From assembly GCA_958450325.1 (NCBI GenBank), contig OY288243.1, positions 6,238,586 through 6,302,585 of the forward strand: a stretch of DNA of 64,000 nucleotides. Direction: 5' to 3'. The stretch's first letter is position 1, and each line of letters starts with the position of its first letter. Source of the DNA: Agrostemma githago (lineage: Eukaryota > Streptophyta > Magnoliopsida > Caryophyllales > Caryophyllaceae). This document shows, one piece after another, positions 49,516 through 61,145 of the stretch. The notes below the pieces were generated by a model, which was not told the origin of the DNA, did no database searches, and saw only the letters and a list, made by a program, of their open reading frames with translations. Made by a program: the position numbers and the translations under genes.

Positions 49516-51279
49516 GAAGCAAGCATAAGTCGGAATCATATTTCCCCTATTTAAATCACTAATCTTTGTGTTCATTAATCAACGCATTTTGTCACTAGGT
49601 TGTTACATAAATCTAGTTTATTAAAATCAATAATGGGTATTTAAATTATGTATTTCGATATTTGTTCGACCGATTAATGGATTCCTAAGCCACCAAATCG
49701 GCACGCACACTAAAGCTTCTTACAAATGTGCAAACCTTTCTTTTGCTCAGTACCCGTCGAGGTGCATGTCTAACCAACCCCCTAAAACCGTCAAAATATG
49801 TGAAGTCAATAACATTAACAACAAAATCAAAACGTTAAATCCGAGTTGTCGTTGTAAGAATCGTCCTTTATTGTCTATGCATCATTTTTATCCTTTTCAT
49901 GTATAATCTGAAGGTGTAAACTCACTAATACGATTTAGTTATGTTTTTGTGTTTCACTACTTTTCTCACATTTATTATCGCTTATACTATTAAATCTAAT
50001 GTTAAAGTTTGGCGACTCCGCTTGGGAAGAAAAATCTGTTTTTAACCACAGGTAATTTCTAGCGTTGTGATACTTGAACGAGGTTGGTCGACTGTAAAAT
50101 GACTTTACTTTCTTTTTATGGTCACTGTGATTCTAGCCTTCATAAGACCAACATAACCGTATTAGGGCCAACCACATCTTTTTTTGGCAAGGGTTCTAAA
50201 CCCGACCCGCATTAGGTCCACCGGTTGACGTCCGCCTGTACTCACGCGCCTTTTGTTACGCACCAAGCGCTTATGCTCCTTCATCTTCTAGCTAGAGTGT
50301 TCGTTTCCGCCAAGATAATAACTTTTTCATGAGCTGGTAACCTACTTTTAAACTTTTCCGAGTCTACACTTACATTGTATGATTGTTTAGTTATGTGTAT
50401 CGTGTTTGACAATACGAATAAAACATTAAAAATCGGATTAAACCGCAACAACATATTCAACAACCTCTAACTTTCTTTTTAAATCGCCTTTTGCAAAACT
50501 GTTTTAGCGTCGTTATAATGACCATTTCGCCGTGCGCTTGGACATTATTCCTCTTGTGCTGGAGTAGAAGGTCCATGGTGATTGCGGGCTTGTTACATTC
50601 TGCAAAATTTAAACCATGTGCACACTATTGATAAATTGATAACCCTAACAAGGGAACTACAAGGCAAAAACTAAAGAGTTTAAGCTTACCAGATTACATG
50701 TCCTCCTCCTTCAAATTGATGAATGTGAAAATAAAAAGCAAGCAGGCGCCGACCAAGCAAACTATAGAGAAGGATCTTTGGTCAATGCTGCTTTTCTCCT
50801 GGATTGTGGGCCAGAAAAGGTAACACATGTTGATAGGTCAGAAGCACCATGATGGTCCATATGAAGCATCAACAACACTTACCTCCTAGGACCTGCATGT
50901 AGTCGACCTACGAAGAAGGTTCATCAACCACTCCTTAAAGAATAGGACTTCAGCAAAGATCCCAAGAACGTGGACTATTAACATTGGGACACTTGAGCAG
51001 CTAGTGGAGTGGGATTATAAAAGCAACAATCCTAGTGGATCTAGGCCATGTTTTTTTAGTTCAGTTCAATTGAACTCAGCCCCAAGATGTTCATTTTGTC
51101 TCAGCTACTTTAGTCCACTTCAGTTCAATTCAGTTCAACTTACTTCAATCCAAAAGAACAAGACCATAAAGGCAAGTAAATTCGAGCAGAAAAACACTAA
51201 ACACAAGTGCAATTATCAACCATTTAGGTTTTCCAAGTGTATTTGTAGCCAACCAAAATACTCGAAGTTAGTGAATATT
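49516..51279. other. Degenerate repetitive DNA, no gene supported
   Basis: GTTTGGCGACTCCGCTTGGG at about 50010 resembles the LTR/leader junction of some gypsy elements, but no LTR end or gag follows. Frames in this interval are short and show no domains. Confidence 0.4.
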
Positions 51280-51435
51280 TGGTGGGATTCTGACTTCCCC
51301 TCGCAGGTTTTCCCTCGTTTGGTTTCCGCGTCACCATTTCTCTTCTCCATGTCATTTCTTACTTCGCTCATTGCAGTTTTTTTCGTATTTATTTTATTTG
51401 GATTTAGTTTGATCGATAACTCACCAATACTATAG
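51280..51435 (+). mobile_element. LTR remnant related to the Tat LTR
   Basis: GGTGGGATTCTGACTTCCCC, then TTTTCCCTC, GGTTTCCGCGTCACC and TTTTTTTCGT are close to the minus-strand reading of the Tat LTR near 29690-29580. It lacks TG/CA ends and is a diverged fragment of the same or a sister family in the opposite orientation. Confidence 0.55.
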
Positions 51436-52037
51436 CTAGGGATGACAAAGGGTAGGATCATGGTAGGATCCTATATGATTCAGATCCTTATCTTACAGGG
51501 TAGATCTAGATCTGATCCATATTCTCATGATCTAAAATTCACAGATCTATATCCGGATCCATAGGATTATGGCAGGATCAGGATCTATCCCGTATCCTTA
51601 TAATAACAAATAATGTCGTTGTATTTAATATGAAAAATATTAGTTTTGTTATGTATCATTATATAGATGTCCATGTATGAGTGTTTAGGCCCATGAAAGT
51701 CATTAACTCTAAACCCTATTCCCCTTGCATCCTCTGTGTATGTATTCACCATTAATGAATAAACTACCTCTCAATTCCCTCCACTCTCTCTTCTTAATTA
51801 TCTTTCACAACACGTTATCAGCACGAACTCTAACACTAGTTTTTTTTTCGGGTAAGGAAAAAAAATTACGTGATACTTGCTTTGATACTTTCATAATACG
51901 TAGGGATCTTTGATACTTTCATCAATTCAAGGGATATTTTTTTTACGTGATTATACTTTAATAAGTATATATCACAATTCATCCCTAATTCAATTACATA
52001 TTGGTTAAACATTATACCAATTTTATATCTACACAAT
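51436..52037. other. Low-complexity and copia-like remnants
   Basis: 51440-51600 is rich in GGATC/GATCC words starting TAGGGATGACAAAGGG, reminiscent of a hAT tip. AACACGTTATCAGCACGAAC at about 51810 resembles the start of the internal region of some copia elements. Neither has defined borders. Confidence 0.4.
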
Positions 52038-52193
52038 ACGTAGGTGTAGACATGACATAGGTCCACCCCGACGCGGCCACGCGCGGATTTGGGTAAGCAA
52101 ATGAATCTCGTGGTGAGATTGTTCTCGGATTGTAATTTAAATCGAAGTTGAAGTCGCCACCGAACTTTGTGGGAGTTCGGACCCGTTCGAACC
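52038..52193 (-). mobile_element. LTR-retrotransposon leader fragment, interrupted by CACTA-3
   Basis: The complement matches 23585-23750 inside the Harbinger element: CCACCGAACTTTGTGGGAGT, GACCCGTTCGAACCCA, GACGCGGCCACGCGCG and CATGACATAGGTCCACC. The match stops at the CACTA-3 tip. Confidence 0.75.
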
Positions 52194-52225
52194 CACTACA
52201 AAAATCGAACCCAAATTGCGGCGGA

Positions 52226-52690
52226 TTAGTCCGACGCAAAAACGAAAATTCCGATGCAAATTAAAGGTTGCGTCGGACTAGCCGACGCAAACGGCCGCCA
52301 TATTTTTTGACGCAAATATTTTTCTTCGCGTGGGCAAGTCCGACGCAACCATCTTGCATCGGTGTTGCATCGGATAATCCGACGCGAAGCTTGGTGGGTC
52401 AATGCGCCCAGTCAACGAGCATTGCGCGACGCAACGTATAATTTCTGTCGACGTTGCGGCGATGCATGTTGACCGGAGGCATCTGCGTCAGATTATCCTA
52501 CGTAACGTCGACGGGAATTATACGTTGCGTCGGATAATCCGACGCATATGTCAGATAGGGTCTTAGTTTAGCGTCGAATTAGCCGACGCAATTCCAACGT
52601 TTCCGTTTCAGTTGCGTCGGCTAATCCGAAGCTAATTGTGTGCTTCTGTTCCCCAACTGCGTTGGCTATTCCGACGCAACTTTGTTTATA
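52226..52690. repeat. CACTA-3 subterminal palindromic repeats
   Basis: Units such as TTGCGTCGGACTAGCCGACG, GCGTCGGATAATCCGACGC and GCGTCGGCTAATCCGAAGC occur about ten times in both orientations. The core differs from that of CACTA-1, so the two belong to different subfamilies. Confidence 0.92.
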
Positions 52691-53047
52691 AAATAATAGC
52701 ATTCGTTTGTTTTTAGCTCCCCATATGCGCCAAAATAAACCAACCTGCATTACATATTACATACGACTCCTACAAACAACCACAACAGCAGCACATCCGC
52801 CACAAAAATCACCCAAAACTCCAATCAAAGCTCACGTACATATCTTCTTCACAGAACTTCACAAAACTCCACAAAACTCAACAAATCTAAACCACGATAC
52901 TGTTATAGAAAATGAAAATATATTACAAAGAAAACATGTGTTGGGTTCACAATTCTGTCTAAGAGTTAGTGACTCAGAAATATATACATAACCATAACCT
53001 AAACAAGTAACAAAGAAGAGACGGACTACCTACGCAGGGGGTTGAAG

Positions 53048-54582
53048 TTACTCCGACCCAAATGGATGACCATCGTCGTTGTTGTCATCGCGCCTTCTAG
53101 TACATGGTCCACCGCCGCAGCTTTCATTCTCCATAGCCCACATTTCCCTCATCATCTCTATAAACCTATCCTGCTCCTCCAACCTCTTCTGTTGGGATCT
53201 TGCTGTCTCTTTTAATGTCTGCAGACGCTCTTCTTGTTTCTTGAATTTGTCCTCCGTGCACTTGTTAACTGTACGTTCCTAGGAGGCGGCGGTGGGGAAG
53301 TACGTGTCCGCAGATGGCTCTTTACCACGACTCAAGCATGGGCGAAAGAGATCTTTCGCCGCGTTGCCTATCCCCCAGAACCGTCTCTTCTGGTTGTAGC
53401 CCCCCCCCCCCCCCCCCCCCGTGACATCGTGGAAGATCTTCAAGGTGTTCGGTGACTGATCAGAAGCTCGTGTCTCCTCTACCGCTTTGTCAAAGTTCTC
53501 TTGAAACAGCAACATGAAACAGTGTTAAAACTTTCAGAACAATATACTTTCACATCATAATTTTTGGGAGTAGTATTTTCTTGAAAACTTTACTACTACT
53601 CACAACGATCTCCGGTCCTCGGGGGTCAATCCACTTCTCATCCTTCCCCTTCTCCGTCTTCTTCAAAAGCTGCATCGGGGTTGCGACTGGGCCCCTCATA
53701 CAATAATGTTGGAACTTTCAGCATTTATTTACCAATAATATATATATTGAACTATACTTAAATTGATTACTTGTGTTATAAGCACTTACCATTTGCTTGA
53801 AAGTAGTTGCTGCGCTCCTACTACCAAGGCAGCTGGTGGGTTTGGCCACTCCGTCGACTTGCCCACCTCTGCGGTTCGACTTCTTCACCGCCACCTTCTT
53901 CTTGAAGTCTAGGTCAACTACCTTCCATTTCAGTTCCGCCCACTTCTCTTCCGGAATCCACTCCGACTTCTGAATCCTGGGAACTGCTCTCTGGAACATG
54001 TCAGTTATTATTTTCTTTATCTGACTCTCGTAGTCGGATCTGAGGTCGTACCCCAAGTCTATACGCACTCTCCTTTGTTTGTCAAAAATATAATTTGTTA
54101 GTTATAATTTAATGTATAAGTCGTTCAATGAACAATTCTGAATGACAAACGAGACAATTACCGCGAAGTGCGTATACATGTCATCCCGAACTCTCTGGGA
54201 CGCCTTCGTCCAGCTATGGTAAGCACCAGGGGTAGACGCGTAGGGTATGATTACATAATCACGCAAAAAAAATCCGAGTATTTTTTGTCCTCCCACCTAT
54301 ACATGTAATTTTGGATGTTAAGCAAACAAATGGGTGAAATAATATAAAACACTTGATTATAACAATAGAAACTCACCAACTAGCGTCTGTAACTTTCTGC
54401 CGTGAAAGGTAGGGCTTCGAAGGCGTTGCCACGTACACCGTCGCCCCAATTTTCTGTACAGCGTCCACACCATGGACGACGGGCACGTCTTCCTCCATAG
54501 CGGTGGCGTTACTCTGGCTATCGCTACCCGTCAACGGAACCATTCCACTGTCACCTGTCATATTCACTTCTACGAGAAACAT
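53048..54582 (-). CDS. CACTA PTTA/Transposase_24-type protein (spliced)
   Basis: Minus-strand exons: about 54582-54373 (begins MFLVEVNMTGDSG), about 54300-54160, about 54075-53788, about 53700-53610, about 53515-53285 and about 53270-53048. The central exon has the domain core KSEWIPEEKWAELKWKVVDL, then KKSNRRGGQ and LGSRSAATTFKQM. Next come DEKWIDPRGPEI and KRRFWGIGNAAKDLF, the expected late domain motifs, and a charged coiled coil (EERLQTLKETARSQQKRLEE) with stop at 53050. In En/Spm elements such proteins bind subterminal repeats and assist transposition. A run of about 20 C (53401-53420) encodes a glycine stretch inside the domain and is an indel hotspot. Splice joints are estimates. Confidence 0.7.
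53399..53420. repeat. Poly-C homopolymer of about 20
   Basis: An uninterrupted C run on the plus strand inside the CACTA-3 PTTA gene, giving poly-Gly on the coding strand. Such a run is prone to slippage and to sequencing error. Confidence 0.9.
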
Positions 54583-54734
54583 GTTTGCGCAAAGTTAAAA
54601 TATATAGTCAATTAGTTTAGAGTAATCTAGGAATTTCATTTATTAACAAAATAGTCTCAAATTATAAATAAATAAATTACAACTTGTACTGAATAAAATA
54701 CAAAAAACTATAGACTTGCTAATTATCGTCACTA

Positions 54735-54846
54735 TCAATAGTAGATTAGTAGTAGTATTGTAGTAGTGTTAGTAGATTAGTAGTAGTAGAAGTAGAAAAT
54801 TAGCAGCAGTAGTAGTAGTAGATTAGTATTAGTAATAGTAGTAGAT

Positions 54847-54890
<44 letters not shown>

Positions 54891-55035
54891 AAGTAGTATT
54901 AGTAGATTAGTAGGAGTAGTAGTAGTAGTAGAAAATTAGTAGTATTAGTAGATTAGTTGTGGTAGATTAGTATTAGTATTAGTAGTAGATTAGTAGTATT
55001 AGTAGTAGTAGATTACGGTATTAGTATTAGTAGTA
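54735..55035. repeat. (TAG)n-type microsatellite
   Basis: About 300 bases of AGT/TAG units interrupted by GATTAG and TATTAG variants. The inverse motif (CTA)n occurs at 58446-58557 beyond a second Helitron end. Confidence 0.93.
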
Positions 55036-55037
55036 GA

Positions 55038-55520
55038 CCAGTTTGATGGCCCGTGAAAATTCACGGGCTGAGACGTTATTTTTGTGATAAATAAATTACG
55101 AAAAAATCGTTACCTACAACAGATATTAATACACGTAGGAGGTCAATTTTCGACGATAAATATATTCTACTATCATAAAAGATCTGTTGCATCAATAAAC
55201 TTCACATTATAATTAAATATGTAATAAGAAGATTATTTCACTACCAACGAATAATGTGTGTGGTTATGAATGACTTTTAGTAGGTAACAGAAATTTACAC
55301 GATAGTTGTTTCAGTAATTCTAATAAAATATTGACATAGTTATCAACTGTGCAGGAATAATAGCTCTAGTCTAAAACCCATGATAATATCACGGGGTTGA
55401 TAGATGAACCTATTAGCACCAGTGTTAGGTAAAGAATAGATTGTGACTGACGTGACAAAAGTGTTATAGATTGATGTACTCATAATAAGTAGCACAGAAG
55501 TATGTTTCAAAAGAAGACAA
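55038..55520 (-). mobile_element. Helitron 3' terminal fragment, minus strand
   Basis: On the minus strand the sequence ends GCCCGTGAATTTTCACGGGC (hairpin at 55068-55049), then CATCAAACTGG at 55038, followed by host T. Hairpin plus CTRR plus T is the Helitron 3' signature. The fragment runs to the copia LTR at 55521. No coding capacity is visible. Confidence 0.75.
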
Positions 55521-55985
55521 TGTTGGAAATATAGGGTCACTATAGGGGCGATATATAATTAGAGAATATACGTTGTTGTGTCGTGGTAGGAAGGCCACTG
55601 AATGAGAAACAAAATCGCCCCGACTACGGTACAAATCGGAATGGGCGACGTCCCCCAAGGTCACACAACACTCCTAAAAGGTTGTGTACTCAACCATTAG
55701 GAGTTAGAACTCGATGGTATACTCAGAATTTATCAAAGAGATTTGGATGATGATATATGATTAATGTGTCTCATGCTCATCCTCTGATATCACCTTATAT
55801 AAGACTACATGAGACAAAAATCATAGGGTATCCAAGGCAATTTATGATTGGTAATGAATTGTCATTACTATAAAAATAATGATATTCATAACCATCATGA
55901 ATATTGGTGTCAATGTGCTACTTAATGGGAGATACCCTTACAATGCAACAATGATCAACCTATTGTCTTTGCATTATTTCTAACA
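55521..55985 (-). mobile_element. Copia-type LTR (465 bp), minus strand
   Basis: Plus strand begins TGTTGGAAATATAGGG and ends ATTATTTCTAACA; both ends have the TGTT/AACA form. On the minus strand TAGTGGGGGAT (polypurine tract) directly precedes the LTR, so this is the 3' LTR of a minus-strand element. No matching 5' LTR or pol was found, so the element is truncated. Confidence 0.75.
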
Positions 55986-56760
55986 ATCCCCCACTAATGC
56001 AAATGACAACCAATAACAAAAATTTTGAGCATATGAAAAGGTTGACACTTAGACGTTAATATCTTTCGATTTGAATTAACGTATTAGTGAAATGAGTCAA
56101 CAACTTACTTACAACAAGAGAATATCTTTCGATTTGAATTCCTTATTGAACTTCGGTTGAATTATCCTCACAACACATATCATACCTTAAGTTCCACACG
56201 AGTTCCGCAATACGATTCAACAAATTTATGGCCAAATGAACCTTGGGATTTTGATGAGTGCTTTAGAAAGATAACTCAATCTCTCATAGAAGGAGGTCAA
56301 CCCTTCACACTCACTTAGGTGATTCTATCAAGGATATCTCCACATAATCCACTCACTTATGAGCTATAGAATCATTAAGAGCTCTAAAGCTCAACCTCTC
56401 AATACTACGTACAGTGAATTCATCAAGTCCTTCACAAGAAGACCACCCAAACATAGGGATATATATTCATTAAGAGAAATATCTCAACCTCTATCATTAC
56501 GGTGATCTCATCAAGTCCGTCTCACAAGGACCACCCAAATTTGGGCTAAAAGACCATTAAGAGCTATATGCTCAACCTCTATCATTCCGGTGATCTCATC
56601 AAGTCCGTCTCACAAGAACCACCCAAATTTGGGCTATAAGACCATTAAGAGCTATATGCTCAACCTTTCAAATACACCAAATTATATTTGGTGATTTCAA
56701 CTCCTTCAAATCTGCATAATACATGTGTGTAATTCACTACACATCATTTTTAGCAATATG
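55986..56760 (-). mobile_element. 3' internal region of the truncated copia element
   Basis: Starts with the polypurine tract complement ATCCCCCACTAATG. It contains diverged repeats of about 120 bp at about 56440-56670 (ATTAAGAGCTATATGCTCAA, CTCATCAAGTCCGTCTCACA, ACCACCCAAATTTGGGCTA). No gag or pol frames. Confidence 0.65.
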
Positions 56761-57334
56761 AAGCTGAAATCAGCATCAAACATTGCATAGCAATTGATGC
56801 CCCCACAATTATGCAATAAATATTAAGCTCACAATCACCATGCATTACCCCGGTAAGATTAAAAGAGCAAAATAATACGCATGCATAATAAATAAAATTA
56901 TAACAGTCTTCTCAATAGACTTATAATAAAATTATTATAAAGATGAAAGCTTACTCATGATCATTGTGCATCTCACCTTGTGATCCAACATCTTTATAAA
57001 TAATCAACATGTTGCAATTCTCAATATTGCACCATATATACATCATCAGTCTTATATTAGAGAACAACGATCTCGATGATTGTTTCACTTATATTTTCTT
57101 TTTGCAAATCCATAAATTAAAAAATATATATCCTTACTCACATAAAATCAATCATCATAATCTCATATATTGTGGTGTAAGCCAAATGTACAACATAAAT
57201 AAATGGACCTTTGAGTGAATGAGGTTTGAGTATTTCAAAATACTCAACAAAGAGCAGCGCCACATAATTGTGCTTGGTGCTTGCATTAATAAATAAAGGA
57301 TTAGTAATATTAGTAGTATTAGTAATATCGGTTT
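56761..57334. other. AT-rich sequence, no gene
   Basis: Probably the continuation of the copia remnant or Helitron interior. No domain-bearing frame. Confidence 0.4.
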
Positions 57335-57508
57335 TTATAACGTGTGCCCAGTGAGTACACGTTAATAGCTTAATTAAAGCAAGTTTAATCAGAATATTGT
57401 GCAAGTATGGAAAATATAACTTGGTATTACAATTTCTCATGATATTATCCTACTTAAAGTTGCTTTAATTAGGCTATTAACGTGTGCCCAATGGGCACAC
57501 GTTAGAAA
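57335..57508. mobile_element. MITE with about 48-bp inverted repeats that are themselves palindromic
   Basis: Left TAACGTGTGCCCAGTGAGTA then CACGTTAATAGCTTAATTAA; right complement TAACGTGTGCCCATTGGGCA then CACGTTAATAGCCTAATTAA. Each tip can form a hairpin (AACGTGTGCCC and GGGCACACGTT). Length about 170 bp, no coding. Superfamily uncertain. Confidence 0.75.
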
Positions 57509-58415
57509 AATCGTAGTAATATTAGCACTAATCCCTCTTCTGCTAAAAGAATAGGAGAAGCTAGAAATATGCCTACGTGTCAACACCACACTAAAAATTT
57601 TCCCGCCCAATACATTTTCCCACATATATATGGTAAGTATATTAAATAATATAATAATTAATTTGTACAAATAATAGTATTACCATATATACTATTGTAC
57701 AAATAATATATAGACTCGTATTTATATATACCCATATACCAAATTATCATATGTATGTTTTTTTTGGTTTGCAATTACCATATGTATGTAATATTATATT
57801 GTACAAATTACTATTACCATACTTACAAACGTACAAATTACTATTACCATACTTACAAACGTACAAATTACATTAACTTTGAGACAAAAAAATTGATTAT
57901 TCAGATTTGAAATTTTATTTTCAAAATGAGTTTTTTTAAATTTAATTTAAAAACAATATTCAAAATACAAAGTATATCATTAAACTCCTTATATACGAAA
58001 AAATTTCACAAACTATACATGAGAACACATGAGACAAGACATTTTGTAAAATGATCTTTCATTTACGTGATATTAAATGGTGTTTCACAACATGTGAACT
58101 ACTAAAAAATCATTATTATACATTATTTAATAAATATTTAATACATTTTACGATATATTGAAGTTAAAGTGAATATGTCGAGTTAGGAGCTGACATATAC
58201 GAAGTATATACATTATCGACATTATATTCACTAAAATATCATTTAATGACATTTCAAGCCTTCAATTATCTTGATCAATTTTACAATTTTAAAAATATTT
58301 TCTTATATCTGAAGTACACAATTGTCAGTTAATATATACATTTAAAATTAAAATATTGGATTCTTGATTTTAAATCTAAAGAGAAATATAATATAAAATA
58401 AAATTTTTATTAATA
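57509..58415. repeat. AT-rich sequence with a small tandem repeat
   Basis: The 34-base unit with CGTACAAATTACTATTACCA and TACTTACAAA is repeated near 57800-57870. No gene. It probably belongs to the plus-strand Helitron that ends at 58445. Confidence 0.5.
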
Positions 58416-58445
58416 CCGTGCATAATTGCATGGGGTCTATACTAG
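58416..58445 (+). other. Helitron 3' terminus, plus strand
   Basis: Hairpin CCGTGCATAATTGCATGG (58416-58433), then GGTCTATACTAG ending at 58445 and followed by T. This fits hairpin, short spacer and CTRR. The 5' end of this Helitron was not located. Confidence 0.75.
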
Positions 58446-58557
58446 TCTACTACTAATCTACTATTACTACTAATCTTCTACTTCTACTTCTACCACAACT
58501 ACTAATCTTCTACTTTTACTACTACTACTACTAATACTCCATTATACTACTACTAAG
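58446..58557. repeat. (CTA)n-type microsatellite
   Basis: CTACTACTAATCTAC-like units, the inverse of the array at 54735-55035, between the Helitron 3' end and the Athila LTR. Confidence 0.93.
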
Positions 58558-60242
58558 TGTTGTGTGCCAAATTTGGACCGTTTTTTCTCCCATTTAGACC
58601 CGTTTTTCCTCCGTTTTGCGAGAATAGAGTGCGATTATCGCCGTATTTTGAGTAATTCTCGCATTAGTGTCTCTCTTTTGCATTTTACGTGTTTTTGGTA
58701 GTTTTCTGTCTATTTTGATAGGATTTTCGACCGAAAACGTGTATGAGCTTCTACGAGCATGAGAGAGATACGGTCCAAAGAGCGAAGCACACAATCGAAA
58801 GTTCGAGTAATCCAATTGATCGACGAAAAAGAGACCGGAAAAGAGGAGAAACTTCGCCCACCGGGTGAAATTTCGCCCGATGGAGAAACCGGGCCGAATT
58901 TGCAAATTGAGAAGAAAAATCTCAGCGGATGAAATTTCATCCGGTGGGATTATTATGTCGAGCCGCAGGGTGAAGTTTCACCCCATGAAGATGCAAAGGG
59001 TGATGGTCTAGCTAAAATGAAGAGAAATTGGATTTGGGCTTTGAAGTTTGTGCAACCCATTAAGAGATTCTATAAATACTCCTCCTAGGGTTTTGTGCCT
59101 CCTTGAGCCTTGAGTGAGCCTCTTAGGAGTAGGAGTAGTATAGAGAATTCTCTAGTAGTAGTAGTGGTAGTAGTGGTAGTAGTTTGTAGTAAGCTCTCTT
59201 AGTAAAAATCTCCATAGAATTAGTAGATTTACTTAGTATTAGTATAATTACTCTATAATTAGTAATCAAACTTCCCTCTTTGTTGAAGATTGTGCTTTTA
59301 TGTTGAAGATTCAAGGGTTTTGCAAGGGTTTATGTGACAAAATTCTTGTATTATCTCTTGAAGATTTATATTGCTCTTATTGAAGATTGAAGAATTTTGC
59401 ATGGATTGGTGACAAATTCTTGCATTATTTCTCCCAAGATTCAATCTTTTATATTCATCTTCATCTTTCTCCTTAGTTTTCTCCATAGTTGGTAAATTCT
59501 TTCCTCTCCCTTTTCTCCATTAGTTAGTTTATGTTTTTCTCTCCTTTGTTAGCTTCTCTTTAGATTGTGTGTTAGTTAATCTCTCTCCTTAGTGTCAATT
59601 GTTAGTATAGTTGTTATGCATGCTTTAGTTAATTTCTCCTTAGTTAGTGCCTTGTTGTTATTCATCATGATTAGTGAGTAGATTTTCTTGTTGGGGAATC
59701 AGAGATGAGGATTTGGATTATTTGATTCGAGGGATGTTGGTGGGTTGTTTACTTGTTGATTATCAATTTTGAGGTTTTTGTGTCTTTGTTGACCTAGACT
59801 GCAGCTAGATTGACCTTGACTCGTTTCTATCAATATGGGGAAACTCGGGGTAGAAATTACCTTAATTTGAGACTTACCCTTTCGTCACGAAAGCGGGTTT
59901 AGGTAGGTTGGATGATTAAACCGAAAGGTGGCACTCTCCCTTTTCAACGTTGTAACTAAAACTCGATCCCGAGACTCTAAGACCCCATTTTCGAATCCCG
60001 ACTCTCCCCAACACATTTCCTATTATTGTTCCTAGCCTTAGTAGTGTAGTTCGCTAGTCTTAGTTCGACTCCTCTCATCCCAAAACCCCCGTCTCAATCC
60101 CAATCGCGATTAAACTCTAGACTTGACCAATATCGCTTAACCCTCTCCCTGTGGATCGATCCCGACCTACCACTACTACACCAGTTAGGTTAGTCGGTGT
60201 TAAAAATATTGTTAGCATGCGTGTCAGCGACAGCGCGCATCA
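58558..60242 (+). repeat. Athila-type 5' LTR (about 1.69 kb)
   Basis: Begins TGTTGTGTGCCAAATTTGG and ends GCGCATCA, three bases before a primer-binding site. TATAAATA at 59071 is a good core promoter and is followed by a leader. The length fits Athila-lineage LTRs. The 3' LTR is outside the window. Confidence 0.8.
59071..59079 (+). promoter_or_regulatory. LTR TATA box
   Basis: TATAAATAC in the middle of the LTR, upstream of a CTCCTCCTAGGG leader. This fits the U3/R boundary of a plant LTR. Confidence 0.6.
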
Positions 60243-60245
60243 AAA

Positions 60246-60263
60246 TGGCGCTGTTACCGGGGA
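60246..60263 (+). other. Primer-binding site (tRNA-Asp type)
   Basis: TGGCGCTGTTACCGGGGA, close to the TGGCGCCGTTGCCGGGGA primer-binding site used by Athila-like elements, with two substitutions. Confidence 0.8.
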
Positions 60264-60536
60264 GACGGTGATTAGTTAATTGATTAAGTCTTTGTTTTAT
60301 TGTGATTGGATAATTGTTTTTCTTTCCTCCTACCCTAGTGCCATTAGGTGCTAGGAGGACTCATTGTTTGTTGAGTCTTTGCTAGGTATACTTTTGATTT
60401 AGGTTGCTTGATCCCCATCCGGAGAACAAGTCGCTTGGAAATATTGTGACCGAAGTAACAACTCGATAGTGTAATCCTCCACCAATTCCTTCATTTCTCA
60501 ACACTCCATCCTCAAACAACTTCCGAGGATTCAAGC

Positions 60537-60937
60537 ATGGCTACACTTGGGTCCCATTCTCAACCATCTATTGAAGATATTTCTTCACCCGTCTTCGTTG
60601 GAGCCGTCCCGGAGAGTTTCGAGCTTAAACCTTCCATCATCCATTTAATTCAACGACAAACTTTCCGAGGTTTGCCAGATGAAGATGTGATAGAGCATGT
60701 TTGCCTTTTCAAGGAAAGTCTTATTGGTGTGAAGCTTGAAGGAGTCACCGAGTGCCAACTACGTCGGATCCTTTTTCCTCGCACCTTGCGTGATGGAGCA
60801 AGGAGATGGATTAAGAGTTTCCCCAACAATACTTTTCGCACTTGGGAACATTTGAGCAACTCTTTCCTCGAAAAATACTATCCACCATCCAAGACTAACA
60901 AATTCCGAAGAGAAATGCAAACATTTCAACAACAAGA
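60537..60937 (+). pseudogene. Athila-like gag, 5' part, truncated by CACTA-2
   Basis: The frame starts MATLGSHSQPSIEDISS. It contains TFRGLPDEDVIEHVCLFKES, then LFPRTLRDGARRWIKSFPNN, TFRTWEHLSNSFLEKYYPPS and FRREMQTFQQQD, typical of the retrotransposon gag domain of the Athila lineage. It is open until the CACTA-2 tip at 60938, after which the frame is foreign. The remainder of gag-pol should lie beyond the CACTA-2 right end, outside the window. Gag would form the cytoplasmic particle. Confidence 0.88.
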
Positions 60938-60954
60938 CACTACTACAAAATTAG

Positions 60955-61145
60955 TCATAGACATGACCTAATAGACATAGGTTAAAAGGAAACCCCACAT
61001 CTATTTTTAATAGACATAGGTTATTTTAAAAACCTATGTATATAAAAGAGAATATACATAGGTCAAAATTTAAACCCATGTCTATAAATTATAGACATAG
61101 GTCAAAGTAAAACCTATGTCTAAACTATATGAATAGATATAAGAC
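60955..61145. repeat. CACTA-2 subterminal repeats
   Basis: ATAGACATAGGT, AACCTATGTCTA and ACATAGGTCAAA units occur at least eight times in both orientations. The unit differs from those of CACTA-1 and CACTA-3. Confidence 0.88.

Larger units (their letters stand above)
52194..54735 (-). mobile_element. CACTA-3: CACTA element, left end and PTTA gene; right end unclear
   Basis: The left tip CACTACAAAAATCGAACCCA is followed by an array of GCGTCGGATAATCCGACGC-like palindromes (52226-52690). A spliced minus-strand PTTA/Transposase_24 gene follows (54582 to 53048). No matching right tip was seen before the TAG microsatellite at about 54735, so the right end is lost or blurred. No TNP2 gene is present. 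Confidence 0.8.

Noticed and set aside
49990..50060. GTTTGGCGACTCCGCTTGGG as a retrotransposon primer-binding site
   Set aside because: No LTR end lies before it and no gag frame follows, so it may be a remnant but cannot be supported.
54735..55035. The TAG repeat as a CRISPR-like or regulatory array
   Set aside because: It is a degenerate trinucleotide microsatellite in plant DNA with no regular spacers.
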